From Ktedonobacteria bacterium (GTDB lineage: Bacteria; Chloroflexota; Ktedonobacteria; Ktedonobacterales; JACDGC01), in assembly GCA_027459785.1 (NCBI GenBank), contig DAIDGU010000054.1, forward strand, positions 1-64,000: a stretch of 64,000 bases of DNA, given 5' to 3'. Positions 63,173 through 64,000 of the stretch are shown here, in pieces. A program made the translations under genes and the position numbers. The notes under the pieces are model-generated. The model searched no databases. It worked only from the letters and a program-made list of their open reading frames with translations, and was not told the origin of the DNA. The stretch's first letter is position 1. Every line of letters starts with the position of its first letter.

Positions 63173-64000
63173 ATGCGATTGTCGTCGGCTGACGCGCGCG
63201 ATTTCGCCGCGCTGTTTGCTGCGCCTACGATTTCTGCCATGTTAGCGTTGTCAGATTCGGAGTTCGAGCATTTCGTTGAATACGTCTTCCAACGTGCCGG
63301 TTACGATGTGCATTTCGTCGCCCATCAGCGCGATGGGCGCGGCATCGATCTCGAACTCTGGTCGGCGGTGAACGGCCTGCCATTCCTGGCAGCCATCGTG
63401 CAGGTGAAACGCTATCAGCATGATGTTGAGCCGCTCGAAGTGCGATCCTTAAAGGGGACACTGACGGACTATCCAGGCGTGCGGGGCTATCTCGTCACCA
63501 CGGCAGATTTTACGCGCGATGCCCGTCGCCAGGCTGAACCTGTCGCTGATATCTGCCTGATAGCCGGCCAGCACTGGCTGCGCTATATCAACTACATCAG
63601 GGACAGCAAAGCTGAGGGGGATGCTCACGTGATGATCGCCCCGGAATGTATGCGCACTGCGGACGCGATCCAACGTCGTTCACCGCAGCAGACGAAGATC
63701 GTGGCGATTGCGAACAACAAGGGAGGCATCGGTAAAACCACGACCGCGATCAACATGGCGCATGTCCTTGATACGTTGGGCCAACGGGTGTTGGTCGTCG
63801 ATCTCGACGCGCAAGGCAACCTGTCGTATCTCCTGCCGCCGCGCAAAGATGTTGTTTTCAATCCGCGCCACATTGGCACCTACCTGAGCCACCAATGCCC
63901 GTTGCAGGAAACTATCAGACAAACGGGCTATCAGCATATTTGGCTTATCCCGTCGCATGCGGATGTCCGTTTGATCGATCCGGGTGCCAACGGGTATACT
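63173..64000 (+). CDS. Mrr-type nuclease domain fused to a ParA/Soj ATPase (3' end outside the window)
   Basis: 276 codons to the window edge, no stop. Residues 25-140 form a restriction-endonuclease-like (Mrr_cat/PD-(D/E)XK) domain. SEFEHFVEYVFQRAGYDV is the first helix with the conserved Glu; GRGIDLEL contains Asp59; Gln77-Val-Lys79 (IVQVKRY) is the Q-x-K motif; a later LKGTLTDYPGVRGYLVTTADF region completes the core. A linker (about 145-173) leads to the ParA-type P-loop KIVAIANNKGGIGKTTTAIN (deviant Walker A, KGGIGKT at 183-189), then VLVVDLDAQGNLS with the Walker A' Asp. ParA proteins move cargo on DNA; Mrr cuts DNA. ATG 63173 has AAGGA 6 nt upstream. The gene is alone on this side; its neighbours to the right are unseen. 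Confidence 0.85.
   Translation, partial: MRLSSADARDFAALFAAPTISAMLALSDSEFEHFVEYVFQRAGYDVHFVAHQRDGRGIDLELWSAVNGLPFLAAIVQVKRYQHDVEPLEVRSLKGTLTDYPGVRGYLVTTADFTRDARRQAEPVADICLIAGQHWLRYINYIRDSKAEGDAHVMIAPECMRTADAIQRRSPQQTKIVAIANNKGGIGKTTTAINMAHVLDTLGQRVLVVDLDAQGNLSYLLPPRKDVVFNPRHIGTYLSHQCPLQETIRQTGYQHIWLIPSHADVRLIDPGANGYT

Overview
The window is GC-rich, densely coded bacterial chromosome. The best guess for the host is the phylum Chloroflexota, perhaps near the Ktedonobacteria. This rests on two giant DUF2298/YYY membrane proteins next to an Agl23-like (TIGR03663-type) protein, a DUF1906 secreted protein, type 2 IPP isomerase, large secreted proteins with single N-terminal anchors, and a heavy load of intergenic palindromic repeats. 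The phylum call is inference from gene content; no rRNA is present.

Layout. 1-8421: a membrane cluster (partial YYY protein, an anchored unknown, a second YYY protein, an Agl23-like glycosyltransferase). 8622-18234: mixed housekeeping genes (hutH, GNAT, FAD oxidoreductase, TPR protein, gamma carbonic anhydrase, infC with an apparent AUC start, CCA-adding enzyme). 18235-19025: a repeat-rich gap with a tandem palindrome array. 19026-31921: dnaX, secreted DUF1906/propeller protein, a membrane protein, an IS200/IS605-like MITE, fni, a lytic transglycosylase, a secreted unknown, a methyltransferase, a membrane-anchored NYN protein, and a probable PPi-dependent phosphofructokinase. 32454-38540: tRNA-Arg(CCG), L,D-transpeptidase, a GltD-like ferredoxin-fused oxidoreductase, an APC permease and a TlpA-like thioredoxin. 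38815-43483: an exopolysaccharide-type operon (GT2 synthase, GT39-like, GH5). 43897-47289: XRE regulator, DUF5808-like protein, NfeD-like protein and flotillin. 47671-54262: fabH, then lon, clpX and tig on the minus strand. 54564-57892: sufU, sufS, sufC and an Rrf2 regulator, without sufB/sufD. 58169-63057: an SDR, a pentapeptide/ion-channel protein bracketed by inverted repeats, and a fused FAD-monooxygenase/old-yellow-enzyme protein. 63173-64000 (runs off the end): an Mrr-type nuclease domain fused to a ParA/Soj ATPase. This is the most striking gene here and may be the first gene of an uncharacterised defence or segregation system.

A second theme is repeat invasion. At least six families of short palindromic repeats occur between genes, and three of them also lie in frame inside protein genes (both YYY genes, the CCA-adding enzyme, the FAD/OYE fusion) or supply a stop codon (the Rrf2 gene). 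Several regulatory features can be read directly: a Shine-Dalgarno sequence separated from the flotillin start by a hairpin, intrinsic terminators on the minus strand, and a terminator whose loop carries the -10 box of the next gene.
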